Made by a program: the position numbers and the translations under genes. From an uncultured Desulfatiglans sp. (GTDB lineage Bacteria > Desulfobacterota > DSM-4660 > Desulfatiglandales > Desulfatiglandaceae), in NCBI GenBank assembly GCA_900498135.1, contig LR026961.1, forward strand, positions 1,304,520-1,368,519: 64,000 nt of DNA, given 5' to 3'. The notes under the pieces are model-generated. The model ran no database searches. It was not told the origin of the DNA and saw only the letters and a list, made by a program, of their open reading frames with translations. Positions within the stretch are counted from its first letter, which is position 1. Every line of letters begins with the position of its first letter. Below are positions 8,446 through 17,935 of the stretch, one piece after another.

Positions 8446-9225
8446 ATGGCAGAGGACATCACGAGACCCGAAGATATGGGCAAGGAAGACCTGGCCCGGT
8501 TCGTGCTGGACATCTTCCACCGCATCGCGGTGCACCACACGCTCTGGCTCAGGGAAGTGGAGCACCAGATGGGCATGCCCAAGGCCCTCGGCGTCCTGGG
8601 GACGGCCTACGGCGAAACCTACGCAGTGCAAATGAAGCGGATGGCCAAACTGTTCAACTTCGAGCTGGTCGACGGCATACCCAAGCCCCTCCTGGAGCGC
8701 TCCCGGGAAGAGCTTCTCGAGGCGGCGGACGAGGTCTCCAAGAACTGGCTTGCCAATGACGGCATCTGGTTCCAGGCCGTCGAATTCGCCCATGGCATGA
8801 ACGATGCCAAGCGCTGCAACGATTCCTGCTGGACGCGCTATTCGCCCTTCGAGGCCTGGTCCATCCGCAGGTTGCTCCACCTTTCCGAGCGGCCGGGGCT
8901 CGAGGGATTGAAGACAGCCCTGCGTTTTCGCACCTACGCCCGCGTGAACGTGCAGACCATCATCAATGAAGGGACGGAAAGCTTCGTCTTCCAGATGAAT
9001 GACTGCCGCGTCCAGTCGGCGCGCAAACGCAAAGGGCTGGACGACTACCCGTGCACCTCGGTCGGTCTGGTCGAATACACCTATTTCGCGGAGGCGATCG
9101 ATCCCCGCATCGAGACCGAGTGCATCGGTTGTCCGCCAGGCCCCCATCCCGAGGAATGGTATTGCGCCTGGCGCTTCCGCCTGAAAGCGCCAGGCGAGTC
9201 CCATGCAGCTGGTGGGCATCCGTAG
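8446..9225 (+). CDS. DUF6125-like cysteine-rich cytosolic protein
   Basis: A 259-residue protein that I place in the DUF6125 family from recalled motifs, a group common in anaerobic deltaproteobacteria and without known function. The N-terminal two thirds are helical; the C-terminal third holds MNDCRVQSARKRKGLDD, a YPCTSVGLVEY segment and ECIGCPPGPHPEEWYCAWRF. The invariant cysteines in these motifs suggest a metal or cofactor site, but that is inference. ATG 8446 has AGGAGGGGAGACC directly upstream; the in-frame ATG at 8293 would place the parS-like site inside the coding region and add unrelated residues. Confidence 0.85.
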   Translation: MAEDITRPEDMGKEDLARFVLDIFHRIAVHHTLWLREVEHQMGMPKALGVLGTAYGETYAVQMKRMAKLFNFELVDGIPKPLLERSREELLEAADEVSKNWLANDGIWFQAVEFAHGMNDAKRCNDSCWTRYSPFEAWSIRRLLHLSERPGLEGLKTALRFRTYARVNVQTIINEGTESFVFQMNDCRVQSARKRKGLDDYPCTSVGLVEYTYFAEAIDPRIETECIGCPPGPHPEEWYCAWRFRLKAPGESHAAGGHP

Positions 9226-9423
9226 TCTGTCAGGGCGTCCGGACGGACCGTGAAGGCCGCACACGGCAACCTGGATGGGAACCGGGGGCCTTTCGAGGCG
9301 CAACAGACGGCTTTCTCCCGTATTCCTCCAAACATGCGGGGCCGTGTCCCGCTCCGGTCGCAAGTCCATCTTCGTCAGTGGAATCTCCCGGGGAAGGGGG
9401 CGGAGCAGGCCGACTGCATCAGC

Positions 9424-10791
9424 CTACCCGAACAGGGCATCGAAGAGTTCCTGGATCGACCTTACGCCGGTCAAATGCATGCCTTCCACCGCCTGAAGCC
9501 CCTCGAGATGGCTGCGGGACAGGCAGCAGCGGCTGAAACCGAGCTTCCGTGCTTCACGGATGCGCAGATCGGGGTGATTGACGCCGCGCACCTCTCCAGC
9601 GAGGCCCACCTCCCCGAAAAACACCCAATCCTGCGGCACCGGCCGGTCCAGAAAACTGGACATCAAGGCGGAAACGAGCCCAAGATCAGCCGCAGGTTCG
9701 TCGACCCGCAGGCCGCCGGCGATGTTGACGAAAATATCCTGCTCCGCCAGCTGCATCCCCAGGCGCTTTTCTAGGACCGCCACGAGCAGCGCGATGCGGT
9801 GCTGATCCATTCCCGAGGCCGTCCGCCGCGCCGTCCCAAACGAACTCGGCCCCACGAGCGCCTGAATCTCGACCAGCAGCGGACGCGTGCCCTCCAGACA
9901 CGGGAACACGACGGAGCCGGAGGTGTTTTCCGGCCGCTCCTCCAAAAAGATGCGCGACGGGTTTCCCACTTCGCAGAGGCCGGCGTCCTTCATCTCGAAG
10001 ACGCCGATCTCGTTGCAGGGTCCGTAACGGTTCTTCACAGCCCGCAGGATGCGGTAAAGATGCCCCCGGTCCCCCTCGAAATAGAGGACCGTGTCCACAA
10101 GGTGCTCCAGGACCTTCGGCCCGGCGATGGCCCCTTCCTTGGTGACGTGCCCGATCAGAAAGACCGGAATGCCCGCCCCCTTCGCCAGGTCCATCAGCCT
10201 CAGGGCCGCCTCACGCACCTGCCCTACGCTCCCGGGCGCCGCCCCCATGTCCTGTGAATATACGGTCTGGATCGAATCGACGGCGAGAAGCGCGGGTTTC
10301 AGCTCCTCCACCTGCTTCAGCAGCTCGTCTATGCACGTCCCGGTCAAGACGAAAAGCCGATCGGCCCGAATCCCGATCCGATCGGCCCTCAGCCCAATCT
10401 GCTGGGCCGATTCCTCCCCTGAAAAATAGAGGGCGGACCTCCCGCCCTCCGTCAGCTTTGCAAGAATCTGCAGGATCAGTGTCGACTTGCCGATCCCGGG
10501 CTCGCCTCCGATCAGGGTCACCGAACCCGGCACCACGCCTCCCCCGAGCGTCCGGTCGAACTCCGGGATCCCCGCTATGTAGCGCATCTCGCTCTCGAGG
10601 GATAGAGATGTGATCGGCTCCGGCCGCCCGATGGACGAACGGCGCCCGCCCCGACGGCCCTCGGCCTGGACCTCGGTTTCCTCCATGAAGCTGTTCCAGG
10701 ATCCGCAATCCGGACACCGTCCGAGCCACTTGGGCGCCTGGTAGCCGCAGCTCCCGCAAACAAACAGATGCCTCGTTTTTCCCGATCCCAT
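9424..10791 (-). CDS. radA: DNA repair protein RadA
   Basis: A 455-residue RecA-like branch-migration helicase. The N-terminal zinc finger uses C12/C15 and C26/C29 (CGSCG and CPDCGSWN). The RecA core has Walker A GGEPGIGKST, then the RadA-specific KNRYG motif (RAVKNRYGPCNEIG). The C-terminal Lon-like domain carries QDIFVNIAGGLRVDEPAADL and FFGEVGLAGEVRGV. Length is normal. RadA extends heteroduplex during recombination and, in naturally transformable bacteria, during DNA uptake; its next neighbour on the same strand is comEC. Confidence 0.98.
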   Translation of the reverse strand: MGSGKTRHLFVCGSCGYQAPKWLGRCPDCGSWNSFMEETEVQAEGRRGGRRSSIGRPEPITSLSLESEMRYIAGIPEFDRTLGGGVVPGSVTLIGGEPGIGKSTLILQILAKLTEGGRSALYFSGEESAQQIGLRADRIGIRADRLFVLTGTCIDELLKQVEELKPALLAVDSIQTVYSQDMGAAPGSVGQVREAALRLMDLAKGAGIPVFLIGHVTKEGAIAGPKVLEHLVDTVLYFEGDRGHLYRILRAVKNRYGPCNEIGVFEMKDAGLCEVGNPSRIFLEERPENTSGSVVFPCLEGTRPLLVEIQALVGPSSFGTARRTASGMDQHRIALLVAVLEKRLGMQLAEQDIFVNIAGGLRVDEPAADLGLVSALMSSFLDRPVPQDWVFFGEVGLAGEVRGVNHPDLRIREARKLGFSRCCLSRSHLEGLQAVEGMHLTGVRSIQELFDALFG

Positions 10792-11016
10792 AAAGCAACA
10801 TCCACCCTGAAATGGTTCGCATCTGCCCCTTTACGCCGACGGCCTAGAGCAGGGGTGGTCGGGGCCGGATCGACGTCAAAGAAAGGGCCTTTTCGAGAGG
10901 CTTTCAGCGTTCCGATGCCCGGCCGGCCCGTCCTGGACCCCGCCACAATCCTTTTTTGCTCACTCTGAAACGACCATCCAGCGCGGGCCCGTCTCTATCA
11001 CTCAACAAGTGTTTTC

Positions 11017-13482
11017 TTACAGCAGGCCCTCTCCGGAAGCCGATCTCAACTCCAACTCTCTCCCGTTATAGGTGCGCATCGAAAGCCTCCCCTCCCGAAC
11101 GGTGCAGACAACGGCCCCGTCCCAGTCGGTTCGAAACACCTCGCATCCTCTGGCAGAGTAACCCGCGAGGGTGCGGGAATCGGGAAAATCACCGCCGGCC
11201 CCGCACGAAATGACACATACCCGCGGACGCACCCGATCGAGAAAAACATCGGAGCTCGACGTGGCGCTTCCATGGTGCGGGGAGAGCAGGACATCGCTCC
11301 TGAGGGCCTCCCCGCAGCGGTTGGCAAGCAGCGCTTCGGCGGGTCTTTCGATGTCTCCCGGAAACAGGAAGGCGAAGCCCTGATAGGACAATTTCAAGAC
11401 GAGAGAGCGATTGTTGAAACCCAATCCCTCGGCTTCCGGCCCCATCCCGTCCTTTCCGGGCTGCAGGACCTCAACCCTCACTCCGTTGATCATCGTCGCG
11501 TCCGGTCCGGGCGGCGGCAGCCGGGGGAAGATGCGCTCCTCCTCGAGGGTCAGCACGAGGCGCCGGTAGAGGTCATTGTCTGCGGCATCTCCGTTGTACC
11601 AGAATTCCGACGGTGAGAAGGATGCCGCAATGAAGGGAAAGCCCCCCATGTGATCTGCCTCAGGGTGGCTCAGGACCAGGTAGTCCAATTGTCGAATCTT
11701 CGCCTGCCACAAGAAGGGCGCCACCACCATTCGCCCGACATCGAAGGTTCCTCCGCTGAAACCGCCCCCGTCGACGAGCATTTTCTTTCCCCCTGGAAAT
11801 TCGATCAGGGCCGCGTTGCCCTGCCCCACATCCAGGAAGGTGACGCGCATATTGTCGTTGAAGGATACCCGTTTGATCCAATAAATGGAATCGAACACAA
11901 TCAGCAAAGCGACCGACATCGCCAGCCACTTCGCCCAGAGACTTCGTCGAAAAAAATAAAGCGAGAACAGTCCCATGTAAAAAAGGGCGATCTCGAAGCC
12001 GTTCGGAGTAGGCAGCCAGACTCCTGCCCCAGGCAGGTCCGCCCAGAAGCGGACGAGCCACAGGACAACGGACTGGCCCCAGCCGGACATTTCGACCAGA
12101 ACCCCGGCTGCCCCCTCAGAAAACGGGAGCAAAAAGGCGCCGAACAACCCCAGCGGCAATACCCAGCACCCCAAGATGGGAACAGCCGAGAGATTGGCGG
12201 GAACCACCACCAACGGGAAGCGGTGGAAGTAATAAACCGTCAAAGGCAGCAAGAAGAGGGTGGCGCACAATGAAACCGCCGCGAGACCGGCAAAATATCC
12301 GAAGACGCGCCGAAAACTTCTCCCTTCCGAACCCTTTCCAGGCGCGTTGAGACCCAGCCTGTCCGTCAGAACGGGCATGAACCACAGCAGACCGGCGACC
12401 GCCCCGAAAGAGAGTTGAAAAGAGATGGAAAAGATGGCTTGGGGGTCCACGGCGAGGATCAACAACGCAGCCAACGCCAGGGTGGACCACCTGTCCCGCG
12501 ATCGGCCCCAGAGCCCGGCTCCCAGGAAAATCAAGACCATGAGGACGGCCCGTTGGGCCGACACCTGAAACCCGGCCATCCCGAGATAGACCAGGAGGGT
12601 GAGAGCCGTGACCGCCGCAGCCGGGACACCCACCGGCACACGCAGCGCCAGATGCGGAAAGTAGAGCAGCAAACGGCGCAGGCCGAAAAAGGTCAACCCA
12701 GCCAGCAAACCCATGTGCAGCCCGGAGACGGCGAGGATGTGCGCCAGGCCGCTGATATTGAAACGGTCCTGCGTTGTTTGATCCACAGCGCTCCGATCCC
12801 CCAGCAGAATCGCCTGAGAAAAGGCCGACCTCCGTTCGTCGAGCCGTTCGGTCAAGAGTCCCCGAAAACGTTCACGTCCTTCTTCGAAAAACGCCTGGAT
12901 TGCGGGCAGTTCTCCATGCCCAAGCGGCACCACCAGATAGCCGTTCGAAACCACCGCCCGGCAGCTGTACCCTTGGCAGGCCATTTGGCCTTCGTAGTCA
13001 TAGGCGCCGGGATTCGCAAAATTGCGGAAAACGCGAAGCCGCGCGGGCAACTGAACGCGTTCTCCTGCACGCAGGGGAACCCCATTGCCGTAAACAGAGA
13101 CGAGAACCTTCTCGTCGGCGCTCAGAGCGGTCCGACCAATGACCACCCGCTCAACGGCCAGCGCGAATCGCGCGCGCCCGTTTTCGACACGGACAGGATT
13201 CAAAACCGTCCCCACCAGCCCGAGCTGCGGCTCCTGGGGAGCCAGGATATCGAGGATCGGCAAAGGATGGTGGATACTCTCGACGAGGGCCGCTGCCGTT
13301 ACGATTCCAGGGAGCAGAAACAGGACGCGGCGGCCCCTGGGGAAAAGAAGGGTCAGAAGCACAAAAACAGCTGTGGCGGCGCCCAGGGCCGCCGCGGAAT
13401 ACCCGCCGGCGAAGTGAAACCGGTGCCCCAGCAGAATCCCGGCCACCCATGCACAAAGAACGGGAACAAGCGGCCGGTGCAT
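11017..13482 (-). CDS. comEC: ComEC/Rec2 family DNA-uptake channel protein
   Basis: An 821-residue polytopic membrane protein. It has an N-terminal hydrophobic and DUF4131-like region, the competence domain starting near GLAHILAVSGLHMGLLAG with many transmembrane helices, and a C-terminal metallo-beta-lactamase domain (VTFLDVGQGNAALIEF, LSHPEADHMGG, LSPHHGSATSS). In transformable species ComEC moves single-stranded DNA across the inner membrane, and the C-terminal domain is thought to act as a nuclease. Zinc-binding HxxxDH residues are intact. It starts 4 bp after the murA stop codon, so the two are co-transcribed. Confidence 0.96.
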   Translation of the reverse strand: MHRPLVPVLCAWVAGILLGHRFHFAGGYSAAALGAATAVFVLLTLLFPRGRRVLFLLPGIVTAAALVESIHHPLPILDILAPQEPQLGLVGTVLNPVRVENGRARFALAVERVVIGRTALSADEKVLVSVYGNGVPLRAGERVQLPARLRVFRNFANPGAYDYEGQMACQGYSCRAVVSNGYLVVPLGHGELPAIQAFFEEGRERFRGLLTERLDERRSAFSQAILLGDRSAVDQTTQDRFNISGLAHILAVSGLHMGLLAGLTFFGLRRLLLYFPHLALRVPVGVPAAAVTALTLLVYLGMAGFQVSAQRAVLMVLIFLGAGLWGRSRDRWSTLALAALLILAVDPQAIFSISFQLSFGAVAGLLWFMPVLTDRLGLNAPGKGSEGRSFRRVFGYFAGLAAVSLCATLFLLPLTVYYFHRFPLVVVPANLSAVPILGCWVLPLGLFGAFLLPFSEGAAGVLVEMSGWGQSVVLWLVRFWADLPGAGVWLPTPNGFEIALFYMGLFSLYFFRRSLWAKWLAMSVALLIVFDSIYWIKRVSFNDNMRVTFLDVGQGNAALIEFPGGKKMLVDGGGFSGGTFDVGRMVVAPFLWQAKIRQLDYLVLSHPEADHMGGFPFIAASFSPSEFWYNGDAADNDLYRRLVLTLEEERIFPRLPPPGPDATMINGVRVEVLQPGKDGMGPEAEGLGFNNRSLVLKLSYQGFAFLFPGDIERPAEALLANRCGEALRSDVLLSPHHGSATSSSDVFLDRVRPRVCVISCGAGGDFPDSRTLAGYSARGCEVFRTDWDGAVVCTVREGRLSMRTYNGRELELRSASGEGLL

Positions 13483-13486
13483 TGTT

Positions 13487-14743
13487 TCATTCTTTCTCGC
13501 GCCAGATCGCAGCGCCGAGGCCCTGAAACTTCACATCCAGCGCCTCGTAGCCCCGGTCGAGGTGATAGATCCGGCTGACCTCGGTCCGGCCGCCCTCGGC
13601 GGCCAGGCCCGCCAGCACCAGGCAGGCGCTCGCACGCAGGTCGGTTGCCATGACAGGGGCCGCTGAAAGCCGTTCCCTCCCCCTGACCAGCGCCTGGTTG
13701 CCGTTGATTTCGATGTCGGCGCCCATCCGCTTGAGCTCGCTCACATGGATGAAGCGGTTTTCGAAAATCGTCTCGCGAATCAGGCTCGACCCGCGGGCGA
13801 CGCACATCAAGGCCATGAACTGCGCCTGCAGATCCGTCGGAAAACCCGGGAAAGGCATTGTCTTGATATCCACCCCGCGGACCTCTTCGGAACCCTGCAC
13901 CCGGATGCAACCCGGCACGACCTCCACGCCGACCCCCGCGGCCTTGAGCTTTTCCATCAGGGCGCCCACGTGTTCCGGCCGGCAGCCGCAGATCGATACA
14001 TCCCCTCCCGTCATCGCCGCGGCAATCATGAAGGTCCCGGTCTCGATCCGGTCCGGAATGATGGTATGCTCGACGCCCTTCAGGCTCTCGACCCCTTCGA
14101 TTGTGATGATATCCCCGCCGTCGCCCTCGATCTGCGCCCCCATGGCACGCAGCAGATTCGCCAAATCTTTCACCTCGGGCTCGTTGGCGGCATTCCGCAG
14201 GACCGTTCGGCCTTCCGCCAATACAGCGGCCATCATGATGTTTTCGGTGCCGGTCACGGTGGGGATGTCGAAAAAGATATCGGCCCCTTTCAGCCGCCCG
14301 GCCGTGGCGTGGATATATCCTTGATCGAGATGCATATCCGCACCCATGGCCACCAGCGCCCGCAGATGCAGATTGACCGGCCGGGCACCGATGGCGCAGC
14401 CTCCGGGCAGAGAGATCCTTGCCTTCCCCTTTCTAGCCAGAAGCGGGCCAAGCAGCAGGATCGAGGCGCGCATCGTCCTGACCAAATCGTAGGGGGCCTC
14501 ATAGCCACTCAAATCCGAGGCGTCCACCCCCAGGAAATCCTCTCCCTCATCGAAGCGCACCCCCAGCTGCTCCATGATCCTGACGATCGTGGAAATATCC
14601 CGCAGCCGGGGGACATTTCGCAGCACATGCCGCCCACCCCCGAGCAGACAGCCCGCCATGATCGGGAGGGCGGCGTTTTTCGCCCCACTCACGGAAACCG
14701 CCCCTCGGAGGGGGCGGCCGCCTTCTATCACCATTTTTTCCAT
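13487..14743 (-). CDS. murA: UDP-N-acetylglucosamine 1-carboxyvinyltransferase MurA
   Basis: A 418-residue EPSP-synthase-fold enzyme that transfers enolpyruvate from PEP to UDP-GlcNAc, the first committed step of peptidoglycan synthesis. Visible motifs include [16 protein letters not shown] near the N-terminus, [15 protein letters not shown] with the catalytic cysteine (the fosfomycin target, so sensitivity would be expected), and [15 protein letters not shown] start at ATG 14743, 8 nt after GAGG, where homology begins; ATG 14896 would add 51 non-homologous residues. comEC follows 4 bp downstream. Confidence 0.98.
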   Translation of the reverse strand: MEKMVIEGGRPLRGAVSVSGAKNAALPIMAGCLLGGGRHVLRNVPRLRDISTIVRIMEQLGVRFDEGEDFLGVDASDLSGYEAPYDLVRTMRASILLLGPLLARKGKARISLPGGCAIGARPVNLHLRALVAMGADMHLDQGYIHATAGRLKGADIFFDIPTVTGTENIMMAAVLAEGRTVLRNAANEPEVKDLANLLRAMGAQIEGDGGDIITIEGVESLKGVEHTIIPDRIETGTFMIAAAMTGGDVSICGCRPEHVGALMEKLKAAGVGVEVVPGCIRVQGSEEVRGVDIKTMPFPGFPTDLQAQFMALMCVARGSSLIRETIFENRFIHVSELKRMGADIEINGNQALVRGRERLSAAPVMATDLRASACLVLAGLAAEGGRTEVSRIYHLDRGYEALDVKFQGLGAAIWREKE

Positions 14744-15057
14744 TTTGGTTTCCTCATAGTTCATCACGGCCGGAGCCGGGTCTTGAGAGCAGCCTTCGAC
14801 CTGGAGCCAGGCGCCTGGCTTTGCAGCAGGGTCTTCGGACGGTCTGCACCCAAGCGTCTGAAGTCCAGGCTCTCCCCTATTCCGGACCCCGGTCATGTCC
14901 TCTTCTTGCCCAAGTCCTCCTGTCCGTGAGGGCGCATTCCTCCACCTTCAACCAGCCGGGCCTCCCGGGCCACTTCCTTGACCAGGCATGGCCGATCTAC
15001 GGTTTATAACAATTGTTTTTCCCGGTCAACAAAGATAGACTGACAGGGGGGTGAGAG
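14744..15057. other. murA / Mut7-C divergent intergenic region
   Basis: No gene or repeat copy is recognised in this stretch of about 310 bp. It must hold the promoter for murA (leftward). A candidate rightward promoter lies at its right end. Confidence 0.5.
15013..15041 (+). promoter_or_regulatory. candidate promoter for the Mut7-C gene
   Basis: TTGTTT (15013-15018) and TAGACT (15036-15041) are spaced by 17 nt. The predicted start would leave only about 10 nt before the ATG, including the G-rich ribosome site, so this is tentative. Confidence 0.3.
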
Positions 15058-15513
15058 ATGAGATTCGTCGCCGACTGTATGCTCGGCAGCCTGGCCAAGT
15101 GGCTGAGGGTGCTCGGTTTCGATACGATCTATCAAAGAAGTTACGGGCCGGGGTTCCCCGCCGGCTTCCCCATGGACGATCGGATCCTCCTCTCGAGGCG
15201 GCAGGCACGAGTCGCCTCCCATCCCGGGGCTGTGCTCATCCGGGCCGAACGTACCGGTCCCCAACTGATGGAGGTGCGTGAAAGCCTCGGAATCGATCCC
15301 CCGCCATCCCAGTGGTTCAGCCGTTGCATCCGGTGCAACGCCCCTCTAGAACCCGCTCCGGACAATCTCTCAGAAACGGTGCCTGACTATGTCCAGGCGA
15401 TTCACCATGGGGCCATCCGCTTTTGCCCCGTCTGCCGACGCTGTTTCTGGCCGGGGACCCACCGGGAACGGATGCTGGCGCAGCTTGCGGACTGGGGATT
15501 TCCCGCCGGCTGA
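15058..15513 (+). CDS. Mut7-C RNase domain protein
   Basis: A 151-residue protein of the Mut7-C family (PF01927), a PIN-fold RNase-like domain with a zinc ribbon. It opens with FVADCMLGSLAKWLRVLGFD, containing the acidic catalytic residue of the fold, followed by DDRILL. The C-terminal part has paired cysteines CIRCNAPL and CPVCRRCFWPGTH. These proteins are presumed ribonucleases whose RNA substrate is unknown. GGGGGGTGAG precedes the ATG. Confidence 0.92.
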   Translation: MRFVADCMLGSLAKWLRVLGFDTIYQRSYGPGFPAGFPMDDRILLSRRQARVASHPGAVLIRAERTGPQLMEVRESLGIDPPPSQWFSRCIRCNAPLEPAPDNLSETVPDYVQAIHHGAIRFCPVCRRCFWPGTHRERMLAQLADWGFPAG

Positions 15514-15530
15514 GCCGGACTCAATCCTGC

Positions 15531-15750
15531 CACCATGGTTTTTTGTCCCCTCCGACACCAACGGGTAGATCTGTTTCTGCGACGGCTCATCTGCCGCTTC
15601 CGCACAAACACTCGCTTTCCTCGATATGGGACAAACCGGAACACGCCCCGAAAAGGTGGCACTAAAGACGCGAAGCGTGTGAAGAAACCGGGACCCGCCG
15701 CGAAGCGGTGGGACTGACCACTCGAAGGGTGTGAAGAAAAACCCGTGTTT
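15531..15750 (-). repeat. dispersed foldback repeat, copy B (two 52-bp modules)
   Basis: Read on the minus strand, two tandem modules end at 15736 and 15684, again 52 bp apart: CTTCACACCC TTC GAGTG and CTTCACACGC TTC GCGTC. The body follows, with a GGAAGCGGC...GCCGTCGC hairpin. The outer stem has GTCCC(AT) on the left and GGGGAC followed by AAAAAACCAT on the right, where other copies have GGCCAAT and ATTGGCC. That paired change preserves base pairing. Terminal repeats are strongly diverged. Confidence 0.7.
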
Positions 15751-15845
15751 ACCGTTGGGGAGCCTGAGCTGGGTTTCGATGGCTTCCGGGTGGCTGCGAG
15801 CGGCATGATTCTCCCGGGCACAAGAGTCCCGGCGGAAAGATTCCC

Positions 15846-15873
15846 TTGAAAAGAGCGGTTTTTGTGCTACACT
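15846..15873 (+). promoter_or_regulatory. promoter of the first dodecin gene
   Basis: TTGAAA (15846-15851) and TACACT (15868-15873) are 16 nt apart, with an extended -10 TGC directly before the -10 box. It would give a leader of about 145 nt before the dodecin ATG. Confidence 0.45.
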
Positions 15874-16026
15874 GAATTCGGTTCTTTTTATCGCTGTTTC
15901 GTCTGCGCGGTCGGTGCACCAGACCGAGCCCGCATTGGAATCATCCTCAGTGGGAAAGGAGGTGGTCATCTTTCCAAGGTCTTCTGGTCGGCGCTAACCT
16001 TCACATCAGAGGAAAGGAGAAACGAA

Positions 16027-16239
16027 ATGGCTGGAAGCACTTACAAGATCATCCAATTGGTGGGGACGAGCGATGTGTCCTGGGAAGAAGCGGCCAAGAC
16101 CGCCATTGACACCGCCGGCACATCGCTGCGGGATCTTCGGGTCGCTGAAATAACCAGACTGGACGTTACGGTGGAAAACGGAAAAATCACATCCTATCGG
16201 GCAAAACTGAACGTTTCCTTCAAGTACACCAAGGAATAG
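16027..16239 (+). CDS. dodecin (flavin-binding storage protein) 1
   Basis: A 70-residue dodecin. These proteins form hollow dodecamers that bind flavins (or CoA in some bacteria) and buffer free flavin. The pattern YKIIQLVGTSDVSWEEAAKT, an LRDLRVAEITRLD strand and the closing KLNVSFKYTKE match the family closely. The ATG at 16027 follows GAGGAAAGGAG. A longer in-frame ORF from 15862 has no homology upstream of this ATG. A second, more divergent dodecin lies at 19964. Confidence 0.93.
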   Translation: MAGSTYKIIQLVGTSDVSWEEAAKTAIDTAGTSLRDLRVAEITRLDVTVENGKITSYRAKLNVSFKYTKE

Positions 16240-16494
16240 GCGGCTTTTGTTTGAGAATGCATATGGAATACCGGCGCGGTTCAGTCCAGAAACGATGATC
16301 CGGTCAAAATCGGAGAGCGATCAGCCGAAGGGGTGATCTTATCCGTCACCGCACAGGTCTTCTCCCTCTCCGACCGGAGAAAAAGGCTGGACAACTCGTT
16401 TCTGGACAGGAACCGGGCGGCCATGGTTCGACATGGGGAAATCTCCGCATCACCTGTTTGCCGATCCATTTCAACCCTTCACGAGAGAGCTTCC

Positions 16495-17118
16495 ATGTAT
16501 AGAACATTTAAAAAGCTGACGGTCCTAGATCAAATTGCTTCATCCGACAAGGTGCGTCGTCAGATTGTCGACACGGCGGCGAATCTTTATGCCAGGAAAG
16601 GGTTCGCTTCCACATCGATACAGGAAATCTCCGAGGCAGCGGGAGTAAGCCTGCCTGTCACGTACCATTACGTAAAAAACAAGTCGGAGATCATGCGCCT
16701 CATCATGGAAGACCTGCTCGAAGCCTTCCGTGAAAATTTGACCCGCGAGATTGAAGACATCCAGGACCCGGAAGAAAAACTGGCGATCGCTTTGGTCATT
16801 TACCATCGAATTCTGGACCGTGAAAAGGAAAAGGTGCTTCTTTTTTACCAGAAGTCCGCATCGCTGGATCGGGCATCGAAAACGCGCATCATGCAAATGG
16901 AGGTGGACATAAGCCGGATCTTCGCGGGCATTCTGGAGGATGGCATAGCGCAAGGCCTTTTCAGAAAGGTCGACGTTGATCTGATGGCTTACAACATCAT
17001 CATTATGGCCCACATGTGGGTTTTGAAACACTGGCATTTCAAAAACCGCTTGACCCTCGATCAGTACATCGATAATCAGGTGGCAACGGTTTTCCATGCA
17101 CTGGAATCGTCGCACTGA
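16495..17118 (+). CDS. TetR family transcriptional regulator
   Basis: A 207-residue regulator. The N-terminal helix-turn-helix reads IVDTAANLYARKGFASTSIQ then EISEAAGVSLPVTYHYVKNK (about residues 22-60), the standard TetR DNA-binding domain. The C-terminal ligand domain (LFYQKSASLDRAS...) resembles TetR_C regulators of fatty-acid or aromatic acyl-CoA metabolism, but the ligand is not identifiable. The ATG at 16495 has GAGAG upstream; a longer ORF from 16333 is unsupported. It stands alone after the dodecin gene and converges on rsmG. Confidence 0.93.
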   Translation: MYRTFKKLTVLDQIASSDKVRRQIVDTAANLYARKGFASTSIQEISEAAGVSLPVTYHYVKNKSEIMRLIMEDLLEAFRENLTREIEDIQDPEEKLAIALVIYHRILDREKEKVLLFYQKSASLDRASKTRIMQMEVDISRIFAGILEDGIAQGLFRKVDVDLMAYNIIIMAHMWVLKHWHFKNRLTLDQYIDNQVATVFHALESSH

Positions 17119-17230
17119 GGCCTTTTTCACCCAGCGCCTATTCGGAAGAACAAACGCTGCAGCCCCCGAAAGCGCCGGCCGGCTGGCCTCTGAACGGTGA
17201 AGCACCCGTTGGTGTGCGCCAGGTTGAAAT

Positions 17231-17935
17231 CTAATGACCTTCTCCTACAAGGTCGTCGGCGTCGCGTTTCGTCAAGACCAGGAGGTGGCGAAGCGTCGGT
17301 TTTCGAGGCAGGCGGTACGGGAGCACCTGCTCCAAACGGATTGAAAAAATTTGCAATTGCGGATTAATGCCCTTTACCACAGCCGTCAGGTCCTCTCCTG
17401 CAAAAAGCAGCATTCGGCCGTGACGGGCGAGATAGGGTGCCCCCAACCGCAAGGCCTGCGGGGGAGGCGCTACCGCCCGTGCCGTGACGCATGAGTAGCC
17501 GCCGGCACCGCATTTTGACCAGTATTCCCCTGCCCTGCCCCTGAACACTTCGATCCCCTCGAGCCGCATCACCCGGATGACATGCCGCAGAAACGTGACC
17601 CGCCGCGCATTGGCTTCCAGCAGATGGACCATCACGGCCGGCTGACAGATCTTGATGGGAATGGCCGGAAATCCCGCACCCGAACCGATATCCAGCAGAT
17701 TTCCTCCTGCGGGGAGAATCGATCCGGCCATCAGGGAATCCAGGAGCAATTCACGGACCACTTCTTCGCGGGAGCGCAGGCCGGTCAGATTCATCCGTCG
17801 ATTCCACTCCCAAAGCTCGGCGAGATAGACCCCCAAGAGGCCGAGGGCCCGATCGCCCAAGGGACAGCGGAGGCCCTCGGCCCACTCCGTGACCATTCGT
17901 CTCTCTTCGGACGTCAGCTGCTCAGACAATGACAC
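17231..17935 (-). CDS. rsmG: 16S rRNA (guanine-527-N7)-methyltransferase RsmG
   Basis: A 234-residue SAM-dependent methyltransferase (GidB) that modifies G527 of 16S rRNA; loss gives low-level streptomycin resistance in other species. The N-terminal helical part ends in LWEWNRRMNLTGLRSREEVV. SAM motif I is LLDIGSGAGFPAIPIKI, and SCVTARAVAPP marks motif IV. Its start overlaps the stop of the upstream LOG-family gene by 14 nt, indicating translational coupling. rsmG is often found near origins. Confidence 0.96.
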   Translation of the reverse strand: MSLSEQLTSEERRMVTEWAEGLRCPLGDRALGLLGVYLAELWEWNRRMNLTGLRSREEVVRELLLDSLMAGSILPAGGNLLDIGSGAGFPAIPIKICQPAVMVHLLEANARRVTFLRHVIRVMRLEGIEVFRGRAGEYWSKCGAGGYSCVTARAVAPPPQALRLGAPYLARHGRMLLFAGEDLTAVVKGINPQLQIFSIRLEQVLPYRLPRKPTLRHLLVLTKRDADDLVGEGH